From Larus michahellis (lineage: Eukaryota; Chordata; Aves; Charadriiformes; Laridae), in contig NC_133906.1 in assembly GCF_964199755.1 (NCBI RefSeq), forward strand, positions 19,653,419 to 19,717,418: DNA of 64,000 nucleotides, in the 5' to 3' direction. Under the pieces are notes generated by a model. That model saw only the letters and a list, made by a program, of their open reading frames with translations. It ran no database searches and was not told the DNA's origin. Numbering within the stretch: the first letter of the stretch is position 1; each line of letters opens with the position of its first letter. Made by a program: the position numbers and the translations under genes. Positions 27,401 to 39,400 of the stretch are shown here, in pieces.

Positions 27401-30400
27401 ACAGGACCGTGCGCTGTAAGTGGTGGGGCCAACTGTGGTTCTCCACAGTCCCCAGGAGCAGGTGGGAGCCCCTGTTGTGGAGACAGAGGCTCTTCTGTGC
27501 AGGAAGATGTCCTTGTGATAGTGTCTCATTTAAAGCTGTTGGAGAACTCCATCCCAGTGCTTCCTTGATTCCCCATCCACGCATGCACCTCTTGCTGCAA
27601 CCCTAGTTTGGTGGGAGGATAGAGCTGTAAACATTGCATACCTAGAAGAGGTGCAGTCTGCATCCCCAGTTTGCCCTGACCCTTGCTGGTTTTGTGTACC
27701 TTGTCATGTCTTCAGCGAAACGTGAGCATGCCATGCAGTCAGTGCTTTAAATCCCAGGCTTTTTCACTTGTGCATGGAGCTGCGGAGGCAGGGGTTTCCC
27801 ATCTCAGTCAGGCATTAGCTCTGACACAGGGCTGAGGCCGGTGCTGGGAGCAGCTCCTTGGGAGGCAGGCAGAGGTGGAAGCTGCTGCTTGGTCACTGGG
27901 GATATCTGCAGCTCTCTGCACCACAGGGGTGCTACCAAATCGCTCTCTGGGGGGACCAAGGTCCTCTATGCTGAGCATTCCCATCTGCCTGTGCTTCCCA
28001 GCTCCGTTACAGTAAGGATGTGTTGCCCACCACTGTCGTCTTGCTGATGAAGAAATGGGTGCAGCCCATGGGTGGTGGGCAGAAAGCATTTTCCTGTTCC
28101 TCAGGGCTTTCTCTGCCTGTAACTTTGGGGGGACTCTCAACAAGAAAAACCTTCAGCACAGTCTGCAGCTGGCAGGCTGATGGTGGGAGGGAGAAGGCTG
28201 TTGTTGGCTTGGGTCGCATCTGGCCTGCGGGACTGATCCTGCAAACATCTCTGGAGGTGTGGTGTTGGTGGGCACAAAGCTTACCAGCTGTGTCCTCCGA
28301 TGGCTCAGTCAGGCTCAAACTCCAAGTTGTGGAGTTTGAGTACGTGGGCAGTGATGGGTGCCATGGGAGAGCTTCCAAATCAGTGTCGTGCCCCGGCTGC
28401 TGTGTGTTATCAAGCCACCCTGGGAGAGAGCTTGCCCTGAGTTTCCCACATTGGCAAGGTGAGGACACAACCACTAGGTTGACTGCCTAGGTCTCCTTTG
28501 GGACCAGCAAGCAGATTCTTGCAGCCACAGTGGGGTCCTCTTACGGGAATTGCCCTGCAGGTCAGTGCAGTCCCACCACATCTGTCTTGTGTGTCGTACC
28601 CCAGGAGACTCTCTTGCCCTCCTATAAAGACTCTGAAGGAACTAGCTACCTCTAGGGGAAACAGCTGATCTCTGGACTGATATTTTTGGTGTCTGGACAA
28701 CGAGCATGTATGTACAAATAGTGTGAGCAAGTACTAGTCCTCTTAGGTGTAAGCTGTCTAATGCTTTCTATCTTTACTCTTCTCAGAAGTTGTCATACCT
28801 GGGTGTCCTTTGGTTTCTCAGGAGGTTAATGCAGTACCTTTTCCTTGCCATGTCATTTTGGCTGGGTCACTATTCCCTCTCTCACTTGCAACCTGCCCAG
28901 ACCTCCAACCTGCTCAGGGCTCAGCTCACCCTTGCCCAAGCTGCACTTGCTCTTCCTCACCTGAAGATTTTGAAGAAGCATTGCTGGCACAGCTGTCCCC
29001 TAGCACTAGGTGTGGGCTGTGGCCCTCATGTGCACCAGTGTCATCCCATGGAGTCTTGGGAGGAGGGAGGATCGTTTGGAGACTGTCTAGTGGTGAAGTG
29101 GATCCCGTTGGACCACTGCGTGCGTGAATGGCTGGCTGTCCTGCGTGGTGCCCTTGGGCTCCTGCCAGGGCTCCAGGGAAACTGGGGATACCAGTTTGGC
29201 TCTTCCAGCCCCAGCAGGACCTGCGACATGGAGCATATGCCCCTGCCCCAGCCTCTCCAGCACAAAGTCCGGGCTCTTGGCTTCAAAACCTCGTTCATCA
29301 GCAGTTCCTCATGGGTGCCAGGCTGTGGGCTGGAGCGGCTCGGGGGCAGACCGGCTCCTTTCTGTTGACTCGGCTGGCAGGGAAGGAGGGGTGTGCTGTG
29401 TCAGGGACAGAGCACATGCTGGAGCCGAGGACTCTGCATTCCTGCTGGGAGCCTGGGCTGCCCTCTGAGGCTGTCTCAGCTGATGCTGGGGTGCTCTGAG
29501 CCCTTGTCCACATGGCACGAGTGGTGTACCAGCAGCAGGCACTGCTGCATTCTTGCTAGAGGTGCGGGTATTTCTGTATAACACCAAGTCTTTACCCAAC
29601 TCTCCACATTTATTTCACCTCTTCTTTTGCCTTATCTAAAAATCCATTACAGGCTGCACTGGATGTAAAAAAGCGCAGGGAACCAGGCCATCAGGTGTTG
29701 GGTTTGATTTGCCCAGATACGGTAGTAAATGTGTCCCCTAGGCTGAGCACAGCGGTCCTACAGCACTTGTCCCTCTCGGGGTGGCACACGTAGCTGTGGA
29801 GCTGCTCTTGCTGTGGCTGCCAGGTCCTTGTGCAGTGGCTCTTCTCCTTCCAGGTATGAGGTGTTTGCTCACCTCGATGCCCTTCTGAGCTTCCCACCTC
29901 AAGGGCTGCTGTGTGACAGCCAGCCGCGGGCTGGAAGGAAAGCACAAGGTGTCTGCACAGCCTTGTCCTTCTTGGCACTCACTGGCTGCGTCAGGAAGCA
30001 AGTGGCAAAAGCCAGCGAATGCTTTGGCTGTGCCGTGGCCACAGGATGGGTTTGCAATAGTGGCATCAGGACTGCAGTGCTCCTACCTGTGCCTTGTTCC
30101 CTCCTTTGTTAAGAAATAACCTCCCCTTGGCTGGGCAACCCCAAGGGCAGATGATCTGGTTCTGGCTGCAGGCAGAAGATCAAAACTCGAGACCTTCTTT
30201 TCTGTTCCTGGCTGTGCCAGCATCTTCTGTGTGGCTGCAGGCAAAGCCTCTCCTTCCTCCCCTGCCCGCTGTCCCCTTGCCAGTCTCAACTGCTAAAGCC
30301 CCAGCTCCCGCTGCAGCTGTTTTGTCTGTCCCCTCATGTGGAGGGGCCCTGTCTTTTGGGGGGAGGTTCAGGTGGTGCTAGTGCAACTGAAAATTACTTG

Positions 30401-33400
30401 CTGCCACCAAATAAATGCAAAAAGGATGTCTGAAATGCCAGGAGGTCTGAGACATCTGTCAGCAGCTTTTAAGGGCTCAGCCATCAGCCAGGGCAGTATC
30501 TAGTATCCCTCACTAGCGCTGCTTGCCCTGAGCTCCTGTGGGCATAAGCAGCACTCACTTGCTCCCTATTTCCCAAGTTGGTGCAGTGATGAAGGGCAGT
30601 GGGGTTTGACAAGGGGATCTTTTCAGCTGTCCACCAGAAGATGCATTGCTGTCCTTGTAGGAAGGTTTTCTTCTGCAGCCTGACCCACCTGGATTAGCCT
30701 AACTGTGTTTTGGGCGGGTTGGGCTTGTTTTTTTTTAAACTAGAGTTTGCTAGGGTGCTTGCAAGGGAACAAAAGCAGTTTTGGGTTTGATGTCCGGGAG
30801 CTTGACTACAGAATCGCTGATGGGCTGGAGCTGGGGCCCTTAGTGAGGCTGGTGTGCCCTGGAGCGGCTGATTGCCTGGCATGCACGGCTTCTGATTGCC
30901 ATGGCTCTTGGCTCTGCAGGTGGTGTGTGTGTGTCTGTCTGTCCTCTAGCACAGTCACACCCCTTCGGTCTCCTGCCTTGGTCTGAGCAGTCTCCACCAT
31001 GACTTGCAGATCTCAGCTCCATCCACGCTGGCGAGAGCCGCCTGCTGCCCCTGCGGCTGCGCTGGCCTGGCTGCGCTGCCTGGAGCAGTCTCACTGCCAG
31101 GCTGCAGCTTTGCTTTGTGTTTTGTCTTCCGCAAGGCTCTGCAAATGCTAATTAGTCTTCTCAGCACCTCAGCTAGATAAGGGATCCCTGTTCCTATCTT
31201 GCAGATAAGGAAACCAGCACAACTTGTTTCAATCAATCTCCTCCCTCCCCCGCAAAGATGATGGAGTCTGTGGCACCCACCCCTGCAGCCTGCGCCCCTG
31301 CGTCCTCTTTCACTAGAGGTTGTGAGGGGGCCTCTCTTTAACTGGTCCCCAGAAAAGCAGAACAAGATCTATGGCCGTGAGGCTCCTGAGCTGAAGCAGC
31401 TGGAGAAAAGGGCTGGATGCCATTGCCATGAACCCTGGGGCTGCAGTGCGGTGTGAGCGGGCGGCCGGGTAAGATGCTGGCAGTGCAAGAGGGAGCCCTG
31501 CTCCCCCAGACTGATATTGGTGCCTAATCAGGCTGCAAAGCAAGTTCGGGTTTTTTTTTCCCCGTGGTGCCAGGCACGTCAGTGCTGCTGGAGCAGGCAG
31601 GGGTGTTCCATGCCTGTGGAAAACCGGGCTGGCTGCGGGTTTGTGCTGTAGCACTTGGTGCCTTTTGAAGCTATATTTAGTTGGTGACATATGTGGGTGT
31701 TGAGTGGAGGATTTTAGGGGCTGTTTTGAAAGTGCTTGCTCTTCCTACGCTAGCAGAAAAGTTTAAAAGCCTTGTGGCAGGCTTTGTGCCCCGGAATTGG
31801 GATTCTCAATGAGGTGCACGTGGAATAAATGAGGGACACATGGGACTGCCGCTGCTCATGGGTGGAGGCAGTGGAGGTGGGCTGGGATGGGCCTGGCGGG
31901 AAAGGGGAGGATTTGGGGACCGAGCTGAGAGCTTGGGCTCTCCTGGGGGTGAAATCCCCATGCAGGAGCCTTAGGGAAGGGAACCGGGGAAGGGGAGCGC
32001 ACGTGGCTCGGTCCTGCCATGTCTGACTCTGCCTTATTGACACTTCAAAGCCTCCAGCTCTGAGCAAGGCTGGGCTGGCAGGATGAATCACAGGTTTTGA
32101 GGCTCTGAAGGGGACCGGTTTTGATCATCTAGGCAAAGTTGTCCTACCTTACGCAGAAGATCAAAGAGAGCTTTGAGCAGAGCTGGGTAGGCTGTTCAGG
32201 GTGTTTCCCGGGGCGTCCCTACATAGCCTCTGCTATTCCTTGGGGCTCTTCTCTTCACCTCCCTCCCACCCTTGCCCCCTTCCCCAGTCTGGGGTGCTTT
32301 TCTTTTAAACAAAGCCAGCAGAGTCAGCAGAAACGCTCACTCCTGCTGGGTGCATGGCACCTGGCATGGACTGCCCCTCGAGGCAGGGATCAGTGGTCTC
32401 TACTCTCCATGTAGAGCACCACTGTCATGGAGGAGACACTTGTACATGGTCCTCATGGGGCTGGTTTGTGTTTAACGGTGGTGTGCTGCTCTGTTGGACT
32501 CCGTGGATGCCCTGCGTGAGCTTGCTCCTGGTTTGGAGACCTTGCAGCCAAACCTGTGAGGGAGAAAAGTTGAATTTCTTTTTCTGCTTGTAAGGAGGTG
32601 CCATGTGAGCAGGAGCCAAGACAGTCATGGTGGGGCTGAGGTCTTGACTTGCTGCAGGTCTTGTGGTGAGGGCCATGGTGGCGTGAACCCTAACAGTTGC
32701 ACTCTGATACATTAAAACGCCCCAGAGGCACTCAAGTGCCTAAATACTTCTGGCTGTAGCAGGATTTATGCACTTCCCAGATCTGGCTCTTTCTCTCTGT
32801 ATGTTCCCTCTCGTGAACTTGCTGCCCTGTGCTGGGATGCACTGGAGATCAAAGCACGAGGTGAGCAGCGCCGGTGTGCTGCAGACTTGTGCATCCCTCC
32901 TGCTTCCTGGGGAGGGCCAGCTACATTGGCACGGTGATGGGCCTTGCCTGTTCAAGGGCATGTTTGTTTTGCTGTGCATAACAGTAGATCAAGTTCTGCG
33001 TGGCGCTTTGCAGAGCGAGCTGAACTCCTCGCCACCCCTCCTCCCCGGCTGGCAAGGCCAAGTGGGGAGGGCTGAGCTGAGTGAGGGAGTGTCTTCCTGC
33101 GGCCGGATGGGGTCAAAGGTCCATTTCTTGGCCACCTGGATTGATCGGGAGTTTTCTGATCTTGATGGGGCCCTTCTGAGACCCAGGGTAGAAGCTGGTT
33201 CTGTTTTCTGTTCACCTTTTCCTCTTAGGCCTCCCTTGCTGAAGGGGGAGCTGGCTTGCTTCCCTCCAGAGCTGACATTTCCACAACCCTCAGCTGTGTT
33301 TTAACAGTTTTGTTCTCCTCTTCTTGCAGAACATACAACTCCTGCAAAAGTGGTGAGGGCTGCCAACCCAAGACAGCGGAAAGGAAGCAAGGTAAGGCTG

Positions 33401-36400
33401 TGCCTCGATGGCCTTCAGCTTCTGGTGCAGTTGTCAGTGCTGCATGAGCGTCTTGAGGGTCTGGTGAGCAGACGGTTTCCTTCGCAAGCCTGGTTGTGAA
33501 GTGTTTGACGTGCTGGCCTGGCAGCTTCCAAGAGCACGGAGAAGAACATCCTGATTCTCCAGCTCCTCTTCAGTGTTTTAGTGGTCTTGCATGCTGCCTG
33601 GACTGGTTTTCTGCCCAGCTATGACAGGGAGACCTTCTCACCTTCCCTCTCATAGGGGAGCCCTTGTAGCGTAGTCCTGGATGTGGAAAGCTTCTCCCCC
33701 TATCCCAAGGACACCCCAAGTCCCTTGTGGGCTGCCTGCTTTGCAGTGCAAGAGGGCAGTGGTGTGAGAGCAGTGTGTCCACGGGTCGGTCTTCTCCGTG
33801 CAATCTGTTCTTTACTGGCACACAGAGAGTCAGGGTAATTGATTTCAAACAAAGCAACTTCTTTGGAGGAACCAGGGCAATCTGTTCCAGGGGATCGAGG
33901 TGTGATGGAGGGACAGTTGCTTCTGAGGATGTTGCATGCAGCTGGGGCACAGTGAGGGACATAGGCTGTTGGTGTTGGCTCCCAGCAGCCAGTGAATGCA
34001 CATTTGAAACTTGATGTGACTTTCCTTATCTGTTCCATCTCAGGGAGAGGAGGGCCCTGGGGATGGAAGGTGCTCCTGTCTTGTGAAACAGGCATGGCCC
34101 TGCACTGCAAGTGGCTTTCCCAGGAAACCTGCCTCCTGGGGAGAGGAGCATTGGCACCTGGATGTAGAGATGTGATCTCCTGAGGGATTCCGTGACTACA
34201 AATTACTTTAGAAATAATAACCCTATAAGGGCAAGGAGTTTCTATGCCCAGATAAATTCAGTCCCCAGACATGATTCATTGTGTACCTGGACAGCTGTTT
34301 GGGTCCTTTTCTCTCTGTCTGGCAGGTCCTCTCTGAAACCTGGAAGAGGTAGAAATGATGGTAGTGGCCAGGGCACTTACTCAGCAGAGAAGTGACTGGT
34401 GGTCCCAGATGTGGCTATGGGGTGTTGGGGATGAGGGAGCTCCCATCACCATCAGATACCTGCTTGAATTTTTCCACCAATTCTACTACTACGTGATCCC
34501 TTTGCTTTGTTGTTGCCAGCACTTGGTTGCAGTTGGGCACTGAAGTGAAGCTATGCCTGGCTGTAACCTGCCACTAGGTGGAGGCAGCTTCTTTAATGGG
34601 ATGTGGTTGCTTCAGATGCATTTAGGATGCTGAAGGCTGTGTGCTTTCCCTGTCCAAGGGATGGTGCCTATGATGAGTGAGTTGCCCTGGGCAACTTAGT
34701 GCCAAATGCTACTGCTGGGGCAAAATGTTTGGTGGGAGCTGGGAGGCTGGTATCTTACAGGGCTGGTGGCAGCCTCGTTACAATCCCTGATAGACATAAA
34801 CTTGTCTGTAGTTATTTGGGATTAATCTCGGGGCCCTGCGTGGGTGGGGAGAGGGGCTGTGTATATGCAGGTTGGATGTCACACCCAAACCTCCTGGGGA
34901 CAGCCATCTGCAGGACACCGGAGGGTGGTGGCTGTGACATTGTGGCTGGAAGGGCTTCTGGGTACTGATGCAGGGAACAGCATCTGCTGCTTGTGCACTA
35001 ATGAGACCTTTCTCTTTGGATACAAGGTTGGTGACTTTGGTGATGCCACAAATTGGCCAACACCTGGAGAAATAGCCCACAAGAGCGTGCAGGTGAGAAC
35101 ACAAAATCACTCTGAGCAGGATAAGGCTCTTGCAGACTTCCCTGTCCCTTTGAAAAGACTGGCTGAGCCAGGCCATTTGGGGTGCTGAGTGTCAGCACAG
35201 AGGCAGCCAGGAATAGTGTGCAGGGGATTTCCTTTTAGGGCTGCCCTGTGTGTTGGGCTCCCTCCCTCGGTGCTATTCTGGGAGCCTGGAGCCCGGTCTG
35301 AACCCCTGGGCTGGGTGAAGCAGGTAGAGCAGCTCCCAGACCCACTCCCCTCAGGGCTGCTCAGAAGGGGCCTGGGCAAAAGCCAAGACTTCCACGGGAG
35401 AAACTGAAAACACGTGTAAGAAGGGGCTGATGTGCCCGAGGGCCATGGCCTTCCTCTCCTGCTATGGACGTGGGTGTTGTTGAAACTTTTCTATTTTTGG
35501 ATGCTGCTTTGCCAGCTCCTGGCTGTCTGTCAGGGCATGAGGGTCACTTACCCTTTTGCCATTGGGGTAGTCCGGTCCCTTGTAGGACACCCCCATCTAG
35601 GAGCAGCAGGCCTCCTTGGCAGTCCATCTTGGTAACTCTTGTGCTTGAGGCTTTTGTCTCAGTTAGAGTACATCCCAGCATCTGTAGAGCCGCTTGCCCT
35701 GCTCAGACATAAGCCCTTTCCCAGGAACAGGACATGTGTGGGAGGCCCAGAGCAGGGATGCTCCCAGCCTAGGGCAAGGTCCTCCTGTTCCTGGGATAGC
35801 TGGGGTCTGCTTCCAGCTCTTCATTTCTCCCACCTCTCACATCTTTCCTGCACTGGTGTGTCTCCAGCAGCCGCACAAAGCACCATCCCTTCGGAAACTG
35901 CCTGTCAAGAAAGACATGAAAGAGCAGGAGAAAGGGGATGGGAGCGATGGCAAGGAGAGCCTGAAAACCAAATCAGATGAGTCTGGGGAGGAGAAGAATG
36001 GCGACGATGACAACCAGAAGTCAGCCCAGAAGAAGAAAGGTAAGGCAGGACGTGGTAGGGACAGTACCCCAGGCTCGGTCTGTCTCCCCCTCTGCGACCC
36101 ACGGTGGAAGCCTCCACTCTTTCCCTGGGCTCTTACTGTGGGGTGCGGTCCCAATGCAGGGGCAGCTGCGGTGAAAAGGTGTTTGCAGGCTTCAGTGGCA
36201 GTAGTCTGCCCCCTGTGCTCTGAGGTGGCACAGAAAAGCCCCTGACTGGGCTGCATCAGCCATGGCTGACATGTGGGCTCGGTCTGTCTTGAGCCTCAGC
36301 AGGCAGAAAGGGGCAGAGGAAGGACAAGTGCCGTGACGCAACAGGGGAGTTGTGTCATGTTCCTTTATCCCTGAGAGTCCTGGTTGGGGGCTTTCTGCAT

Positions 36401-39400
36401 CCACCGAGGCCTGGAGGGATGTTTGAGGACTGAGTCGATCTGGAAGGCCTGCCTGCTTTCTCTCCTCCATGTGTGGGGGCTGCGTGGCAAGAAGGGGCTG
36501 CGGGGGAGAAAGCAGATGCCCTCTGAACCTGTGTCACACCCAAACCCTGTCCTTTTGCAGGCAACAAACACAAGTGGGTCCCTTTGCAGATAGACATGAA
36601 GTCAGAGGTGCCTAGGGACAAAACGGCCTCTCGGAACAACCGGCAAAATGAGCAGCACAGACACCCCTCCAACAACCGCAGCGAGCTGAAAGGTGGGGGC
36701 TCGGGCTGGGGACCCATGCCCTGGCTGCGGGGCAGAGCAGGCGCTGATGCCCAGGCACAGCATGGGATGGTGGGCGCTCTTCCTGCGTTCAAATGGCTCC
36801 GGGTGCAGCGGGCTTGCTCCAGGGAGGTGCTTTCATCCTGTAACACTCCTCCTGCTTTTCTTTCCCCATCTGCTGCAGGCTGGCACCCGGACAACAAGCA
36901 TGAACGCAGCTGGCAGGACCATGATGAAACCTCCAGCGTGAAGAGCGAGGGAGGAGCTGTGCGAGGGGCCTTTCGGGGCCGAGGTCGGGGCCGCGGCAGG
37001 GGCCGGGGCCGTGGCAGAGGAGGTAATCACTGTATATGTGGTCTTGTGACAGTAGGGAGAGAACAGGGCATGTGCCAAAGTGTGCAGGGCTTGGGCTGTG
37101 TGTGAGAGCTGGATCCAAAGCGGGCTGGGGAAGGCAGAGTGCTGTAGGGATACAGGGAAATACTGTGGCAGGTCATCCCAGCTGATAAGTTGAGCTGCTT
37201 TTAATAAAAGCAAATCATACTAGTATTTTAATAAAGGCAAATGTCTTTCAGCTACTCAGGCCAAGCTCTTCCACCTGTTTTTCGCCCCTTGCAGTACCCC
37301 TGTGTGAGGAGTGGAAGCATGCTGATACTCTGCGTAGGCTTTATGTCATGTTGGGGGCCAAGCAGGAGTCTTGGCTTGGATGGAGAAGAACATCTGCACT
37401 GGCATTTGGCAGGGCAGTGTCTGTGCACAGCTTCATTGTAGGGCCTTCTTGTGTCACCTGGGCTGCCTAGTTGCTCCTGGGTAAGAGGGCTCCTGGCCTC
37501 TTTGGCTTGGTGTGAGGTTTCAGTGGAATTCCTTCTGTGGCAGAGGCTGAGAGCAGGAGGACACGGGATGTGGGTCAGTGATACCCCACTGTGGGCTGCC
37601 ATGGGGCCCCAGGAATAGTGCGGAGGCAGCTATTTGTGCAGGAGTCTGGACCCATCTGGCAGCGCAGCCTGTCTAGCAGATCCAAGAGACTCTGTGCTGA
37701 CCCTTACTGGTTGTTCCACAGGGCACTTCGACTACCAGTATGGGTACCGAAAATTTGAGGGCTCGGATGGCTCCCGCACCCAGAAGTATGCTAGCAACAT
37801 CACTTACTACTTTGACAACATCAGCAGCGCCGAGCTCTACAGCGTGGACCAGGAACTGCTCAAGGACTACATCAAGCGGCAGATGTAAGCACCACCTCTT
37901 CTCTGAGCGTTGATTGTTGGTGGGATGTTCACAGGTGCCCTTGCTGGAGACTGCATAGCTAATCCCATGGGTAGGGTTAGAGCCGAGGTGTGTGGACTCT
38001 GTGCCACTCAGATTAACAGCACCAGTTTGCCCCAGGTCTGGGCTTCCCAGACTGTCTCTTCTCAGCCTCGCAGTAGCAGAACTGTGTGTGTGAGGAAATA
38101 TTTTCTCGGGGGTACCCAGAGGAAGTTGGCCTCTCACTGATCTGTTGTCCATACAGAGAATATTACTTCAGCGTGGACAACCTGGAGCGAGACTTCTTCC
38201 TGCGTCGCAAGATGGACTCGGACGGCTTCCTTCCCATCACCCTGATCGCCAGCTTCCACCGGGTGCAGGCGCTGACCACTGACATCAACCTCATCATTAA
38301 GGTGAGGGCAATAAAAATGAACTTTGCTTCTTGCCACCCCTGTCTGATGCCTGTTTTCCAGATGGGCTATGGGTGAGATGCAAGTGGGAGCCTTTCCATG
38401 TACTTGACTTGGTCCTCCTAGGGAGGAAAGGCTGGAGCTGAGCCATTCAACATGCAGGGCCCTGAGTTAACCAGGTATCATTTGGTTCCAGGCTCTGAAG
38501 GACAGCAAGGTGGTGGAAATCGTGGATGAGAAGATTAGGAGAAAAGAGCAGCCAGAAAAATGGGCTCTGCCTGGCCCTCCTATGGCAGACTACACACAAA
38601 CAGACTTCTCGCAGTTCATCAATTGTCCTGAGTTTGTGCCCCGGCAAAGCTTCCAGAAAGAGACAGGTGAGCACTGGGGGAATGCGGAGGGAGGTGTGGG
38701 ATGCGGTGTTGGTGCTGCCGCAGGACTGAGACCCTGAGAGTCAGGAGTCTTCCCCAGGGCAAGGCTCTGCTGTTTGCTTTATGCTTGTTGTTGGGAGCTG
38801 GTATGGGCTCTGTCCTCAGACCCCTAGAGCACTGCCACCTCCGTACATGGGGAAACACGGAAGAGACTGATTCTGTGACTTTTCCTTTGCGGGGGCTGAA
38901 GGGATTCGGGCAGGGTTAGTCCTGCTGGAAGTCTCTTGGCTGTGCCTGGAAATACTGTGCTACTGCTGGGCAGAGCAGAGAACGCTTGTGAACCCAACCT
39001 TTTCTTAATGGCTGAGGAGATACTGGGCACAAATGGGGCAGCAGGTATGGACCTGTCAACCAAGTGCTGGGGAAGGGTCTGCTGTCCTTCGTGGGCTGCC
39101 TCCTGCTCTTGTCACCCTGTTGCATGGGGGCTGGCAGGAGCCCAGGCTTGTCCCAAGAGGTGCTGTTGTAAGAGTTAGCGCTTCTCGGTGCTGTCGTAAG
39201 AGTTAGTTTTGGCAGGAGAAGGTCTGTTTCCACTGGCTGCAGACTGTCTTCAGAAGGTTTCCCCAAGAGCAACAGAGCACTTGCTTTAGAGCTTTGTGTG
39301 TCTGGGAATCTGTCACCTGCAGAGCTCTGTGGCCACCTCTGGTATCACAGCCTTAGAATCAGAATCATTTAGGTTGGAAAAGACCCTTGGGATCATCGAG

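Larger units (their letters stand above)
3445..33329 (+). other. LARP1: LARP1 intron 1 (29.9 kb)
   Basis: Donor GTGGGT at 3445, acceptor TTCTTGCAG ending at 33329. The first part is the 3' half of the CpG island. The rest is moderately GC-rich unique sequence, with T-, A-, G- and C-homopolymers (for example a C run near 12686-12698 and T runs near 22867 and 24439). It also holds a 61-bp tandem duplication at 10699-10825, an A-rich tract near 19840-19945 and AT-rich blocks described separately. I see no additional gene, no RNA gene and no clear full transposon. Long first introns usually hold enhancers, so this is the likeliest site of LARP1 transcriptional control. Confidence 0.85.

Noticed and set aside
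28790-29368. 192-codon plus-strand frame as an alternative LARP1 exon or separate gene
   Set aside because: No match to LARP1 or another family, no start or splice context, and it is overlapped by other frames of similar length in a GC-rich part of intron 1.
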